A stretch of DNA of 64,000 nt from Gonapodya prolifera JEL478 (GCA_001574975.1 KQ965756.1:222861-286860), one strand, 5' to 3'; counted from the stretch's first letter, positions 24,712-37,478 are shown. The notes: generated by a model from the letters alone, not told the origin. Program-made: numbers and translations.

Positions 24712-27700
24712 ATGCTGACCGCAGAGCAGCCGCGCGTGGGCGGTCGCTCATTCTTCCGCGCGGGCGCACTCACTCGCGCGCTGTCAAACGTGTCCGCGTC
24801 CAACGTGCCTTCGCCCACGCCCACGTCTCCTCCGCTTGCTGCCCCGCCCGCACACGCACCCCAGCAGCCGGCCCAGCCCCCGCCGCAGCAGATGTCTGTC
24901 TCCTACGACGCCCTGTCTGGCCCCGCGTCGGATAACCCCGTGCAGCAGCCGCCGGACTTCGCGCCCCCGCCACGCTGGTACAGCAGGCACAAGTCGTCGA
25001 GCTCGCAGTCAAGCGCACAGACACAGCCCACGCCGCAGCAGACGCAGATGCAGCAATACCACTCGTCACACGCACACGCCCACCCGCCCGGAGCGCATCC
25101 CATCCCCCTCTCGTTATCCATGCCATCGGCATCCCCACTCTCGTCGTCACACCCATCCCAATCCCACCACACCACCCACCACACGCCCGCCCACCACCAA
25201 CCCCCACTCCCACTCCCATCCCAACCCATCCCGCCCCGCATCCCCACCTACTCCTACTCCCACTCCACCTCCTCCTCGCCCTCATCCTCCCCCCGATTCG
25301 CACCCCCCTTACTCCCCCCCACAATCCCGCTGTACGACCCGGCCCAATCCCCCGTACTCAAAGCCGCGTCCGACACCTCAACCGTGCAGCTCCTCCCCGC
25401 GCGGCAGGAGGAACTGGATCGCCTTGTGGGCGGGGCAAAGAGGCTGACGGAGGAAGCGAGACGAGAGGCCTGGAGTGCCGCGAGAGAGAGTAGGGGGTAT
25501 GATGTGGTGGGGGACGTCGTGCATGGCGTTTTTAACCCGAATGGAGGTGCCGTGCCGGTGCCGCACGGTGGGACTGGGCCCAGCACGAGCACGAGCATGA
25601 GCATTGGGTATGTGGGATTGCCACAGAATGGTACAGCGCCAGGGAGCAGACGAGGGTCGTCGGCGCAGGCGCAGGCGCAGGGTGGAATGACGGTGGTGAC
25701 GGGCGTGCCGATCCCGGGTGGAATGGCGAGCACGGTACGTTGTATGTGCGCGCTTTTCAAGACTGTTGGGTGGTTTGCTTACGTTTGCCAATTTCTTTCA
25801 CTTTCTTTAACTTAATTCATTTTTTGTTTTTGTACCTCGTTGTGCCGTCCCCTTCCTCATTCTTCTCTTCTCTATTCTTTTCCTACCACCCGTTTTCGTC
25901 TTCCTCCACGTCCGTTTCGACACTTTTTCTCACCCGATTTCACCTCCACTCTTTTCCACCTCTTCTCTCCATATTCCTCGGTCCTGCTTGAACTCCTGTC
26001 TTTTCTTTTCTTCTCTTCTTTCTTTGCCCAAAAATTGTTTTATTCTGTCTTCAACACCTTTTCTTTCAATTCCTCTCCTCCTCTCGTCTCCGCTCCCCCG
26101 TCCCCCCTTCACCCACGCACTTCTACCCCCCGCCCCCACACAAACAGCCCACCCACCCCTCCCCCTCCCTCCCCAACACATCCTACCTCCCCTTCGACTC
26201 CGACGCCGACGCCGACTCACCCGACGAACCCGCCCGCCCCGCGCCCACGCTTCCTCCACGGTGGAAACGGAATTCCGGGGTGGAGGGCGCCGGGGCGGGC
26301 GTTGGGTGGGGTGGAGCGGTCGCGGGGCAGGGAGCAGGGCAGAGAGTGCCGGTGCAGTTATCCGACGGCCCCTCGTTGGACGACACGTTGCCCAATTTCG
26401 CTTCCATGGCCGATTCGGGTTCCGGTTCAGGCTCGGGTGACGCACACGGACACCCGCCGTCGTTACCACCGCGACGAGGTGTACAGGCCGCTGGGTCGTT
26501 TTCGCAAGCGCCCCAGGTTCCGAGCCCCGGTGCGGGTGCGGCAACAGACGGGAGTGGCAGCGCAAGTGGGCCCGAGCTGCCGCCGAGACGACACCCGGCG
26601 CCCGTGCCGCCAAAGGACGCGTTTGCGAATATGTACGCCCAAGGGCAGGTGCAGCACCAGGCGCAGGGGCAGGGGCAGGGGTATTCTCAGCCGCAGAGTC
26701 ATGCCCAACACCACAGCCAACCGCTCGGGCAGCACGAACACCAACCCCACGCGCACACCCAGCACCAGCACCAGGCCCACGCACAACCGCAGCATCAGCA
26801 GTCTCAAGTGCAACCGCAAGCACAAGCACAAGCGCCAGCGCACACACCCAGCGGACGCCCGCCACCACCGCCTGTGAGGGGCGCGTGGGGGGGTCAGGCT
26901 CCACCACAGGCCCCGCAGCAGGTTCCACTGCCGGCGCAAGCGTATGCACCCCCCCAGGTGGCGGCTGCAGCCGCTCCCGCTCCCGCCCCCGCCCCCACCC
27001 CCGCGCCAACCACACCCACAACCCCCACCGCCCCCGCACTCACCCCGGTATCCCGCCCCGCCCGCACGGCCTCCCTCGCCGGCTTGTTCCGCAAAGCGCC
27101 GCGTGGAGGCGCACCCGCACCTGCAGCTGTACCGACCTCGTCGGCGTCCTTGCCGCGCAACCTTGGAGCGTCGGCGTCCTCGTCGCACGAGTCCACATCC
27201 ACCTCCTCGTCGTCATCGTCTCCGCCGAGCACGCCACCCCGGGGCCTGCCCCCGCCACCGCAAGATACTTCGCCCGCCGCGCCTCCTCCGCCGCCGAGGG
27301 CCGATTCGAGACGGATTGGGAGGATGGGATCGTTTCGGGGCGTGTTGCCGGGGTCGTCCAACGCACAAGCTCCCGCGCCCGCTCCCGCGCCTGCGCCCCC
27401 CGTCGTGGTTCCCCGCGCACGCACAGACTCCATCCGCTCAGCCGCGCCACTTTCGCCCTCGCCCGACCTCATGGCTCCCACCTCACCGCCGCCTACATCG
27501 CCCCCGCCTTCGTCGCCGACCCCGACCAAGGATAACCCCACACCCAGTAGGAAAGTGGGGCTGGCGGCACGGATTTTGGCGGGGTCTGTGGGAGGGAGTT
27601 CCGCGTCGGCGTCACAGGCTGCCCAGGCGGCAGCTGCACCTTCACCGGTTGAAGCGTACTCGCCACCCCCAACTGCACCCTACCCCTCAGCGACACCAGT

Positions 27701-30700
27701 ACAAGCTCAGGCACAACCGTCGGCGTCGCGCCGTGCGGCAGACCTGCTCGCGTCGCACGTCTCGTCCCCTCCTTCCCCCGCGCTGCGCGCCGTCGGGGCC
27801 GCGGGGTCCGAGGCCAGCGTGGGGAGTCGCGGGAGTGGCGGCAGTGGTGGTGGAATGGCGATGGGAGATCCAGACGCGCCAAGCCCGCCGGTCAGGCGGA
27901 AGGGAGGCACGTTGAAAAGGGAACAGGTGAGTTGGGATGTGCGGTTGGATGGTGTTGGTTTTGATCCTCATGTGTATTCCACTTGTGCCTTCCCCCCCTT
28001 CCCCCTGTAACCGCCCACCCCCCAAAACCAAATCCCGCGCCAAACCACAACCCCGTCTGCAGCAACCCCCCACCCCCACCACCGAAGCACCCCGCCTGGA
28101 CCCACTTTCGTTCCCCTCCGCACCCCGCACATGGCAATCTGCCGACTCTCGTGTTATTGGTCAATCGCAGCCCTCATCGCTCGGCCCCTCGGGTCGGCCG
28201 CCGCCCCCAACATCGCCCTCGGGTTCGAGTGCGGCGAAGAGACTGTCGGGTGTTTTCGTCCCCCCTGCGGTGGATATGAATGGGCAGGAACAGCAGGGGC
28301 AGGCGCAGAAGAGGTTGTCGGGTGTGTGGAGCCCGCCCCTTCCCCTTGTTCAGCCACAGGCGCCACAGAGTCCGGCGATGCAGGCGGCGGCGGTGAAGAG
28401 GTTGTCCGGAGTGTTCAATCCGCCGCCGGTGCAGCCCACACAGGCCCCTCCGAGTCCAGTCATGCAGCCCACATCGCCACGGCGCCTGTCGGGAGTGTTC
28501 TCACCACCTGCGGGCCCGGCTCCCATGCAACAGGCAGATCCCAGTCCTGTAACTCAAGCACCCGCCTCGCGGCTCCCTTATGCTACCTATACGCCTCCGC
28601 AAAGTCCCACCCTTCCCCCGGTGACGCTGACCTCGTTGTCTTCACCCGTGTCGTCACCCCACCGCCGCTCGTCCTCATTCGACGACCAGGGCCGTCCTCC
28701 CGCGAGTCCGGTAGGGTCTGTAAGCGGAATGGAGATCACCGCTACAGGAAGTGTGAGGCTCAAAAGGACTGTTTTGGGCGGTAAGACAGAAGCCCCCGTT
28801 GTTAACGGCGTGACACGTTCTGGGAGTGGCAACGTAGCGTCTGCCGGAGGAGGGTCAGGCATAGAGCGGAGGAGGTCCGAATTGGACTTGTCGGGAGGGC
28901 AGAGACGCTTGTCGGGGCAGTTTGCCCCGCAGGCCCCCCCGTCACCCGTCATGGCGTCACGCAGGCTGTCGGGGAACTTCTCCCAAGTCGCCGCTGCGTC
29001 GCCCGTCATGGCCGCCGTTGGGGCCAACGGGATGCTCGCGGATCCATCGTCGCCGCTTCTAAATGCAGTCGGGGCGAGGAGACCATCGGGTCAGATAGGG
29101 CAGGCCCCGCAGTCATCCGCCATGGCGACCAGGAGACTCTCGGGCAACTTTTCGCAAGCTCCACCGTCACCTGTCGTCGCAGCGGTAGGAGGAAGCGGAC
29201 GCCCTGCGCTGGATTCATCCCAAAGGCTTCCTGCCCGGCCTACGGCGTCATCAAATTCGACATCCGGCCGACCACCACCGCCCCCTCTGCCTGAGAATGT
29301 TGGAGGGATTGGAGACGAAGTATCAGATGATGGATGGAGTAATGTTGGTTCCGGTGTATTGGGGCAGCAAGGCAGTGGCCCGGTTGAAGTTCAGGGCGGA
29401 CAGCAGCAGCAGCAGTTCCCTGCGGCTCCCGTTCAGTCGCACAGCTCACAATCGCAGCAGCCGCAAACACAGCCGCAGCCGCAGATGCAACCCCAGATGC
29501 CACCCCAAATGCAGTCCCAGATGCCACCCCAAATGCAGCCTCAACAACAACTCCAACAGCCTTCAATGGTGATCCCGCCAAAGTGGGCACCTGGAACCCT
29601 GGCGCATGCTGGGCGTGTCTCCAGTCAGAACTCCAATTACGCTAGTAGCCCTGTGCCACAGTACCACTCTCATGGATATTTTCCATCCCCGATTCCAATG
29701 CAACACCAGCAGATGATGCATCAGGCAGCCGCGGCCTACGAATCTGGATACCAGACCCCAGTACCGGGATACTCACCCATGCACCCAGGGCACGGCCAGT
29801 TCGAGGATCCAAGGATTGCTGGATGGCAGAATCGGAGCGGAGCCGGAACACCCGTGTTCGGTGGTGGAGGGGCAAGCTCAGTTTACGGCTATGATTCGGC
29901 GTGGGAGTCGTCTTCACAGCGGCCTCCAAGTCCCACCGGCTCTGACACCGGTTCTCTGTCTGATCCCAACCGCAAGTGGACAAAGTGGGGGCGGTCTAAG
30001 CACCAGTTCGCGAGTATGCCGGGCGAGCTGCATGGAGTCTCCAGCCAGAAGCAATCGTACAGGAGGGTGCAAACTATGCTCGGAATGGTGCCAGGACCGA
30101 GTAACCAGTTCGGCACGGCATCACCAGTACCAAGCCTCCCACACGAACGACCAAACTCCGCCTCAGGGTACAAACCTGCGTCTCCCTCCCCCGTGCCCAT
30201 GTACCAATCGAACGGATCGCTCAACATTGCTGGCAGGGTGCACTCCCGGGCGGAATCGTACTCGGAAGGTATGGGAGGTGGCATGGTACCCAGTGCACAG
30301 TTGGCCCCGCCGGCTGTGGATGTCCCCCAACCCAAGGTGCCCGCGTACAACTCCATTCCAGCACCAGGTACAGTGCAGTCTGTTGTCGCGGCCCCTCCGG
30401 CCCGGAATCATTCGTTAAGGAGGAAGGCCGTGGGTGCTCCTTTGCCCAACGTGGGACTGCAGCAACAGGGGCAGCCGACTGGGGTGCCCACGATTACGGC
30501 CCCCCCGGCCAGGATATCGTCGCGGCACGCAACTTTCAAGGTCGCCATGCAGCAGCTCCAACAGGCCTCCGACGACGGTGGATCCCCATTACCTCCGCCC
30601 ACCAGGGGGTTCTTTGGGGCGTTTGGGGATGGGTCCGAAACGGAGGATGATGGGTTCGGCGTGCCCAGGAGAAGGGACGGATCCTCGTCCTCCTCAGACA

Positions 30701-32387
30701 AGGACGAGACCAGCGTCCGGGGCGTTCAAGTGGTGTTGGTCAAAGATATCGAAGCAGTTGTGGAAAGGACGATGGCAATTTCGTACGACGAGGCGGACAG
30801 GGCATTGGCGTGGGCCAAGGCGACGGCCGATGAAGAGGAAAAGGTGAGAACCATTTATTTTTTTGTTAGTTTGGATGACCATTCTATAAAACCCGTGTTC
30901 TGTTCAGTTCGAAGTACTTGAGTTCTTGTTGGACCATCTCGTTCTTTTGCCTCCACCGCCTCCGGATTACCCCGACCGTGCTGTCAACCTGGGTTTGGAA
31001 GTTGTCGCCATCATGCGCAAACTGGCGTACAAGAAGTACAATCCTCGAGCCCAGTACACTATGGGTAATCTGTATGTCAGCGGTCTGCCAGACAACTGCC
31101 GCAAGAGGGACAAGACTGGTAATCCCGAAGTTTGGAAGCCGCAGTATGCGAGGGCCAACGAATTGTGGCTCATGGCGGGAAAGAGGAACCACGCCGATGC
31201 AATTTACAACTCGTGAGTTGATTTATTTTTTCGAGTACATCAGAGAGATCGATGATCCCACCGACTCTAACTATCGTTTGTTTTCGCGTCACTCGTTTCA
31301 GGGCGCTCTGCGCTGAACGTGGTCTTGGCGCAACGCGATCTGGCCAGCGTGCGCTTCAACTCTATCGCAAGGCTGGCGCTTTGAACCATCCAGGCGCCAT
31401 GACCCGCCTCGCTCAAGCCCTTCTCCGTGGCGAACTCGGTGCCACCAAAAACCCGAGGGATGCCATCAAGTGGCTGACTTTGGCTGTCTCATATGCGAAC
31501 GACCGCTTCCCGAACGCATGTGTCGAACTTGCGAGATGTTATAGCGAGGGCTTGAAAAATGGAGTTGTCATCCGGGATGAAAGCTATGCGTTTGGACTGT
31601 TGCTCAAGGGGTCTGATTTGGGGGATCCAGAAGCGCATTTCAGGTGGGTTTCGCCCTGCAAGCGCAACCAAACAATCCATTGTATGACGAATTTTCGCTG
31701 CCCTCTTTTCTCCCAAGGCTGGGCCGATGTTTCGAAACCGGTCATCTCTCCAATACTGTTCGTCAAGATCTTGCTGTCCACCACTACGCTCTCGCAGCGG
31801 CGATGGGGCATGCGGAAGCTGCGCTCGAGATGTCTGGATTATACCTGGCTGGATACCCCAGTGAACACGCCGAAGACAAGGTCGAAACGGTGCTCACCAA
31901 ACGACGTCCAAATGAAGATAGTGACGACAGCGATAGCGACGACGAAGTCGCGCCAGTGGTGCCGAGAACAACATCTCTCGGGGCGCAGATGGCCGGAAGC
32001 AGAGGTGGTCTTGCGATGACGGACATGAATGGAGAGGTTCGGCTGCCGCCGAAACCACAAACATTCACACTACCCCAGTCCGACACTTTGGCACTACAGT
32101 ATGCCGTCTTGGCTGCTGAACAGGGCTTGCCACGAGGAATGTTTGCGTTGGGATACTTTTACGATAATGGAATTGGAGTAAAGGAGGATGTCGAAGCGGC
32201 TGTTGCATGGTACAAGGAGGCGGCGCAACGGGGAGATACCGAAGCTTGGAATCGTTTGAGGGAGATGGGACGAGGTGACTGGAAGTGGTCCGTTTTTGCT
32301 GACAAGAAGGAGCGAGAGGCAAGGAAAATGCAGAAAAAGATGGCGAAACAAGCAAAACGGACAGGTGCTCTAACACCTGTGAACTGA
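24712..32387 (+). CDS. Large Skt5-like Sel1-repeat protein with disordered N-terminus
   Basis: Six exons keep phase: 24712-25734, 26148-27926, 28063-30843, 30908-31212, 31302-31643, 31718-32387; 2,299 residues. About the first 1,850 residues are Pro/Gln/Ser-rich and disordered, with His/Gln runs near residues 760-830 and a Gln/Met/Pro tract in exon 3. The last about 430 residues hold Sel1 units: YNPRAQYTMGNLYVSG, ARANELWLMAGKRN, GQRALQLYRKAGALNHPGAM, NPRDAIKWLTLAVSYAN, DLAVHHYALAAAMGHAEA and EDVEAAVAWYKEAAQRGD. This arrangement resembles fungal Skt5/Chs4-type activators of chitin synthase, which act at the plasma membrane at growth sites; the C-terminus lacks a CAAX box. Exon 3 has an array of (K/R)RLSG motifs. 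An alternative acceptor for exon 3 at 28170 is also in frame. Intron 5 ends AAG. Confidence 0.85.
25762..26145 (+). other. AG-free polypyrimidine stretch in a 413-nt intron
   Basis: Intron 1 of the Sel1 gene runs 25735-26147. After the AG at 25760-25761 there is no AG dinucleotide until the acceptor CAG at 26145-26147. The stretch is dominated by C and T, far longer than a normal polypyrimidine tract in this window's introns. Confidence 0.75.
28235..29165 (+). repeat. Array of eight (K/R)R(L/P)SG motifs within the Sel1 protein
   Basis: In exon 3, roughly residues 990-1300, the motif recurs as KRLSGVF, KRLSGVW, KRLSGVF, RRLSGVF, RRLSGQF, RRLSGNF, RRPSGQI and RRLSGNF, most followed by a Pro-rich spacer containing SPV or SPA. 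R-R-x-S is the consensus of PKA-like kinases. Confidence 0.8.
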
Positions 32388-32986
32388 GGTGTCGGGGGAT
32401 TTTCTTGCGAACTCTTGACTTGCAGTGAGCGAAAAGTAGAGGGAGGACTGTGGGGGAACGACATTTAGTACGACGAGAAATTTAATAGGACTGATAGGAT
32501 GATTAGACATGGTATCAGAGGTATTCTACATTTTGTGAGCAGACTCAAAACATCTGATATGTTAGAAACAAACAAGAAAGGATCATTTCAACTGGTCATA
32601 GCAATGGTCAACACAACCAGTGGATCTCCATTTGTGCAAAGTTGTAGTTCTTCTCACTTATGTCAATGGTTTTCACGAATAGTTTTGCGCTATGAATATT
32701 TGATTGAATATAGCCACTCCCCACCTCGGAGCCCAAGGGCTCAACAACTAATCTACATCAGTTAGGATATTTGTTGTTTCGATACTGAATTGCCACACAC
32801 CCACACGAATGTTTGTTGGTAGGTTGCAAGGGAGATGAGAGAATATTATTATCTCGAAAAAAAAAATCTTCTACATGGGTTAAAACAATGCGCAAATTAT
32901 ATCCATTCTACGACAATGCAGCGTAACCAACGCAAACGAGTGGAGTCTAAAGGCCGCGCCTCGCTGGAAAAAACGACAAACAAAGT
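32388..32986. other. Convergent intergenic region, no gene seen
   Basis: Tail-to-tail spacer between the Sel1 gene (+) and the MHR factor (-). AT-rich; probably contains both 3' UTRs. A frame at 32499-32765 shows no family resemblance. Confidence 0.5.
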
Positions 32987-35922
32987 CTACATAAAGTCCA
33001 GTCCACGTTCCATAAGTTTCGTCATTGGTTCATTGGGGTGTTGCTGCTTGAGATTCCAATGCAACTGGTCAATCGCCGATAACACGTTTTGCCACCGTCC
33101 GTCGAGTTCCGCGACAGATTTCGACGCCATCACCTCTGCGAGGAGGCTTTGAAGGAGTGTTTCGACGACTAAAACGGAAGTAATACGCAAAAATAAAAGG
33201 GGACCAAAACCAAGAATTGATTGGACATTCTAGTGAGGTATGCAGATTGGCCATAAAAGCAAAGAGCACTCACCGTATCCCTTCTTCCATTTTATTCTCA
33301 AGTGCCCGAAAATACCAATGACCTCATGCAATTGGAGCTCCATCAATTTGAGAAAGGTCTCGTAGGTACCGGTTCCATTTTTGAATTGCTCTGGCGATGT
33401 TTGAATATTGCCGACCTCTGGTTTGGACACTCGCAGCATTTCCTTCATGATGACTAAGTATGGAATAACGAGAGTAAACGCTGGTGGGTACGAGCATCGC
33501 AAGACAGGTTGAATATCACAACAGCAGTTGAACGCGGTCAATTTCAATTTTTTGCCAATCAAGTGTGATTCCAGCTGAAAGCACCACTCACGATTCATGA
33601 TTCCTGCCGACTTGACGACCCCTCGCAACCTCTCTTCTCCATGAATCTCCAACAGACTCCTTGCTACCTTGACCGCCATATTCGTATGTCCGACACACAC
33701 AGCCATGGCCGGGTGCGTCATCCACTCGGCAATGTACCACGGCGGGCCCGACGTGTCCTCGTCGCCATACAGCAGAATGTCAGCCAGTAGCCGCGTCACT
33801 TTCCCGCGCTTCCCCTGCGCGCTACTGCTGCTGCCGCGGCCATCTCGTCCCGCGGCTGACTCCTGGTCGAAATTGCGAGCCGTGTACTCCCAGTGCTGCG
33901 ACTCGGGGTGTATCGGGGAGGTCAAGTAAGACCACATCAAGTGGTACAGAAGCAGCATCGCGAGGGCCTCCGGGGATTGCAGGAGGACGGGGTGGATGTC
34001 GTGCTCGATGGTGGTTGCGGGGATGGACTCGAACGAGGCGCATGTCGGCGGGGGTGGAACGCCGAGAAGCACGTGTAAGCGGGCGTGCCAGATGGTGAGG
34101 AGGTAGGTGATTTGGTTCGCCATGATGTGGGCGCGGTCGCGCGGGTCGAGGGTGGTCATGGCGGAGGAGACCTCGTGCAGGGTTGTGGTGCTGTACATGG
34201 TCGACAGCTTTTCGACGATGGGGGAGCGCGGGGGTGTGCTGATGCCGTTCTTGGCGCAGAATCTCCTCTGGAAGGTGTGCGAGTGTTCGGGTTTGTGAAA
34301 ACATCCGTAAGTGGAAGCGGAATTGGACGAGAGCCACGCAACAACTCACATATTTATCAACTTTATCAGCGCAGTACACCGTCAGGGCAATCTCAAAGGA
34401 TGTGAACCCCACCGGAGCTTTTGGCGGCATCTCGATGGGCCACAGGGCAGTGTCGAAAAAGGTTCGAAGCGTGAGAGGTTCAGACCATTCGGGAGATAAC
34501 CCGACGCTCTCCGACACGCCTCCCAGTGGGGTCTGCCATAGAAAGTCACCCGTTGGTCTAAGTGAAAAAAATGCGCCATGTCAGTATCGCTTGGACCATC
34601 CACCGAACATGAAAAAGGAAAGCCCGTTGCGGTGTGGGGTGTTGGACCACTTACAATGGTACGTCCTCGACAGCGCCCAGGACTGCAAAGTCGTGCCTCC
34701 CGTCGGAACTCCCTCGCATGGCCTGGCCGAGCCACGCAATGTACCACGCTGTCCTGCGGGCTTCATCCTCGGCCATCCACTGCGCCAGTGTTTTGCCCTG
34801 GTCTCCCGGTCTGCCCGGCGTCGTACTCAGCGCGGGATCTTTCGTGATGATATCTCTGAGCCCGGCCACGGTCATTTCCAACGCGACGACGGTGCCCTGT
34901 TTGGACTTGACCGACAGGTGCGCCATGGCGAGGTGGAACAGGGTCTGGACGTACTCGACGTCGACTTGTTGCGAGGCCGCGATGGGGAGCAGCTGGGAGC
35001 TGTAGAAGGAGAGCGTGGGTTGGTGGGTTTGCCGAAAGTGCTTCGAGGGGTGGAAGCGGCAGGCGATGGACATCATGCTGAGTGGAGGAGTGGAGTGGGG
35101 TGAGTGAGGTTGGTGGAGAGAAAAGAGCGAACGCGTTTCGCTTTTATGGAGAAAATGAAGAGGCCCACCTAAGGACGAGAGGGACGTTTGACCGCTTCCT
35201 GGTTCCGCTAAATAGCTGGGGGTGCAGAACAGGAAACTGTCGGCCGACGACGTTGAAGTACACTTGAAGAAGCGCATTGCAGTCCTCCACGTCGGGTAGT
35301 GGCGGAAGAGCGTCGAAGATAGAGAGCTCCATGTCGTTGGGACTCTGGAGGGTGAGCGTGGTTTGCTCTGGTTCTGGTTCCGAGGACGACGCCCGCGAGG
35401 AGGTATCTGGCGTGAGGTCGTAGATCGCGGAGTAAGATTCCATGTCTGACTCTGGCGTGATCGTGCTCTGGAAATGCCAGTCTCCAGAGAAAGATGCGGA
35501 CTGGTCCATCGGTTTTGAAAAAGCGACAAACGACGATACTGATCCGGCAGTGTCCATGCTCGGAAACAGGGTCAGCTCTGGCGACGGGCTGGGATGGTAG
35601 GGTACGCCCATGACAAGAGCTGGCAGTTGAGACGGTGGGGGTGACGGAGTGCCGGAGCTGGAGCGAGAGCCATCATCGCTTCCTGATTGGCCGTAACCTT
35701 TTTTGGTGCTTGGAACGCCGAGCAGTGCTTCGAGCAGTGCCAATCTGTCGGATGGCCTGTGTGGCAGGAGTTGAGTCTGCTGACGAATCCGCGCCGGGAT
35801 CGGCCAGCGTGCGCTCACTTTGGCAGCGTCTTGTCGTGCTTGTCCTTTTGCGCACGCTTCTGGCGCTTCTCCCGCTTCTCCGTCTTCATCGGTGCGTTGG
35901 CGTGGTGCTGCGCTGCGGACAT
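32987..35922 (-). CDS. Fungal MHR (fungal_trans) transcription factor without a visible zinc cluster
   Basis: Seven exons, read on the complement, keep phase: 35922-35819, 35756-35169, 35077-34655, 34557-34350, 34267-33592, 33453-33274, 33168-32987; 786 residues. Exon 1 is a basic patch (MKTEKREKRQKRAQKDKHDK) followed by PSDRLALLEALLG. The middle homology region is clear: DCNALLQVYFNVVGRQFPVLH, then VEYVQTLFHLAMAHL, then DEARRTAWYIAWLGQAMR and VEDVPLPTGDFLW. Such factors are nuclear regulators of metabolism genes, normally with a Zn2Cys6 cluster before a linker like exon 1's end. Here no C-x2-C-x6-C pattern precedes it, so either an upstream exon is missed or the DNA-binding domain is lost or replaced by the basic patch. 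Confidence 0.82.
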
Positions 35923-36209
35923 TCCAATCCGGTCGCGTAAATGGATTTTTACGCTCCTGCGGCTGCCCCTGCAACCACGTCTGCACTTACGAGCACAGAT
36001 AAAATTCAAGACAAAAAAGACACGCAATTCACTCTGTGCGGACGTTGACGTCGCACCGTCGCAGCGTCTTGCCTCATGGGGTGTCGCCCAATGTAGGAGA
36101 GATACCGTACCTGCAGCGAACCGCCATGCAACAGAGTCTGTTACATTGCTACAGCGAGTTGGAAAAATCGTTGCGAGAAATTGTCCCACACAACTGCCGA
36201 CCAAAGCAG
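35923..36209. promoter_or_regulatory. Divergent promoter region (MHR factor / MYND gene)
   Basis: About 290 bases between two divergent start codons. No specific motif was identified. Open frames here are shadows. Confidence 0.35.
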
Positions 36210-36994
36210 ACATGCCCACCAACACACTCCCCCNCCCCCCCGGCGTTCACAGTGCAGACATTGCCTTTTTTCGAGGCTTTGAAAAACTTCTCCGCGCCTC
36301 TATGTATCGGGCGAGCCATCGCGGGATGCCGTTGCCGAATTCACATCCCTTGTCCGCACTGCCGCGGACGCGGGGAGATTTCTCTCCATCATGAGCCTGG
36401 TGATGCTCACGAGAAACGCCGAACCGGGCCAGGATGGGTCCAAGCCCATGTTGATGGACGTGCTCGTCGAAACACCAATCTACCCTTACAGACGCTCACT
36501 TGGAATTGTCGATAGAGGGACCATGCGGCCGATTCAAGCCCTATGCCTCGCGATTCCGCGCGATTTTGACGACTTCTAGACACTGGTTCGTGCGGCGTCG
36601 CTGGGAGCCGTACCCGGAATCTGCGATTTCCTGGCAGAGTGGATCGACCCGCCAAGCTCCAAACACCGCGGACGGAAAGAAAAGCGACATTGGTATGGGC
36701 AACAACGCAAGCGGGATCAAAATCCTCAACTTGTGTCCCCCCAGGAGATCAAGGACCAGTTCGACACGAACGAGAGGCAGCGGCAGCGCCGCACGCCTTT
36801 TTCGTGCTATGTGTGCTGGCCACAAACGACAGGGACACGACGGGAGTCATCGCAAGCGTTCCGAGGCTTGTTGACTTTATGATTAGGTGTGGGATGTGGC
36901 AGCTGGCGGCGTCGAGGGACTCTGCCGATGAATGGTACTCTGGTGAGCTGAGCTCCGAAGTCCTTCTTTGTCAAAATACATGTACTAAATATCA

Positions 36995-37034
<40 letters not shown>

Positions 37035-37416
37035 TCAGCACCGTCTGGACACCAGGCCAAAGTTTCAACCAGGGCGCGAACACATCCTCGAGCTTCCTCT
37101 CCTGCATGCACCACCTCTCAGTCTACCACCCCAAGACCTTCTCCGACACCGTCGCCCGCTCATCCTGCGCAATCGCGCCGACCAGGGCTACGCCACGGCT
37201 GTGGCACCTCATCACAGATTGCGACACCAAGCTCAGGCTCAAGCACAAGGACAAGGACAGGAGCAACCACACATCCGTGGTGGCCATCCGAGCCGGGGTC
37301 GACCTCGCCCTGCGCACCAACGCCGCACCCGATGCCGGGCTGGCAAAGGGCGCGACGGGGGATAAGACGCCCGACGCCGAGTTGGAGAGCGCGGCGCTTG
37401 GAGGCCATGCGGCGCA

Positions 37417-37478
<62 letters not shown>

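Noticed and set aside
24770-25324. Minus-strand Gly/Arg/Trp-rich frame
   Set aside because: Antisense shadow of the Pro/His/Ser-rich exon 1; no start context or domain.
25840-27039. Long overlapping open frames on both strands (345 and 369 codons)
   Set aside because: They are shadows of exon 2 and intron 1 of the Sel1 gene in GC-rich DNA; composition is Arg/Pro or Gly only, and the phase-consistent model explains the region.
35815-36225. CARKCRRGCRG as a possible Zn2Cys6 cluster for the MHR factor
   Set aside because: Spacing does not fit C-x2-C-x6-C and the frame does not join exon 1 in phase.
36036-36515. Apparent Cys cluster (GCRCRIHIPCPHCRGRGE) that might be a zinc finger
   Set aside because: It is the wrong frame across the MYND gene; the neighbouring frames carry the conserved-looking text on either side.
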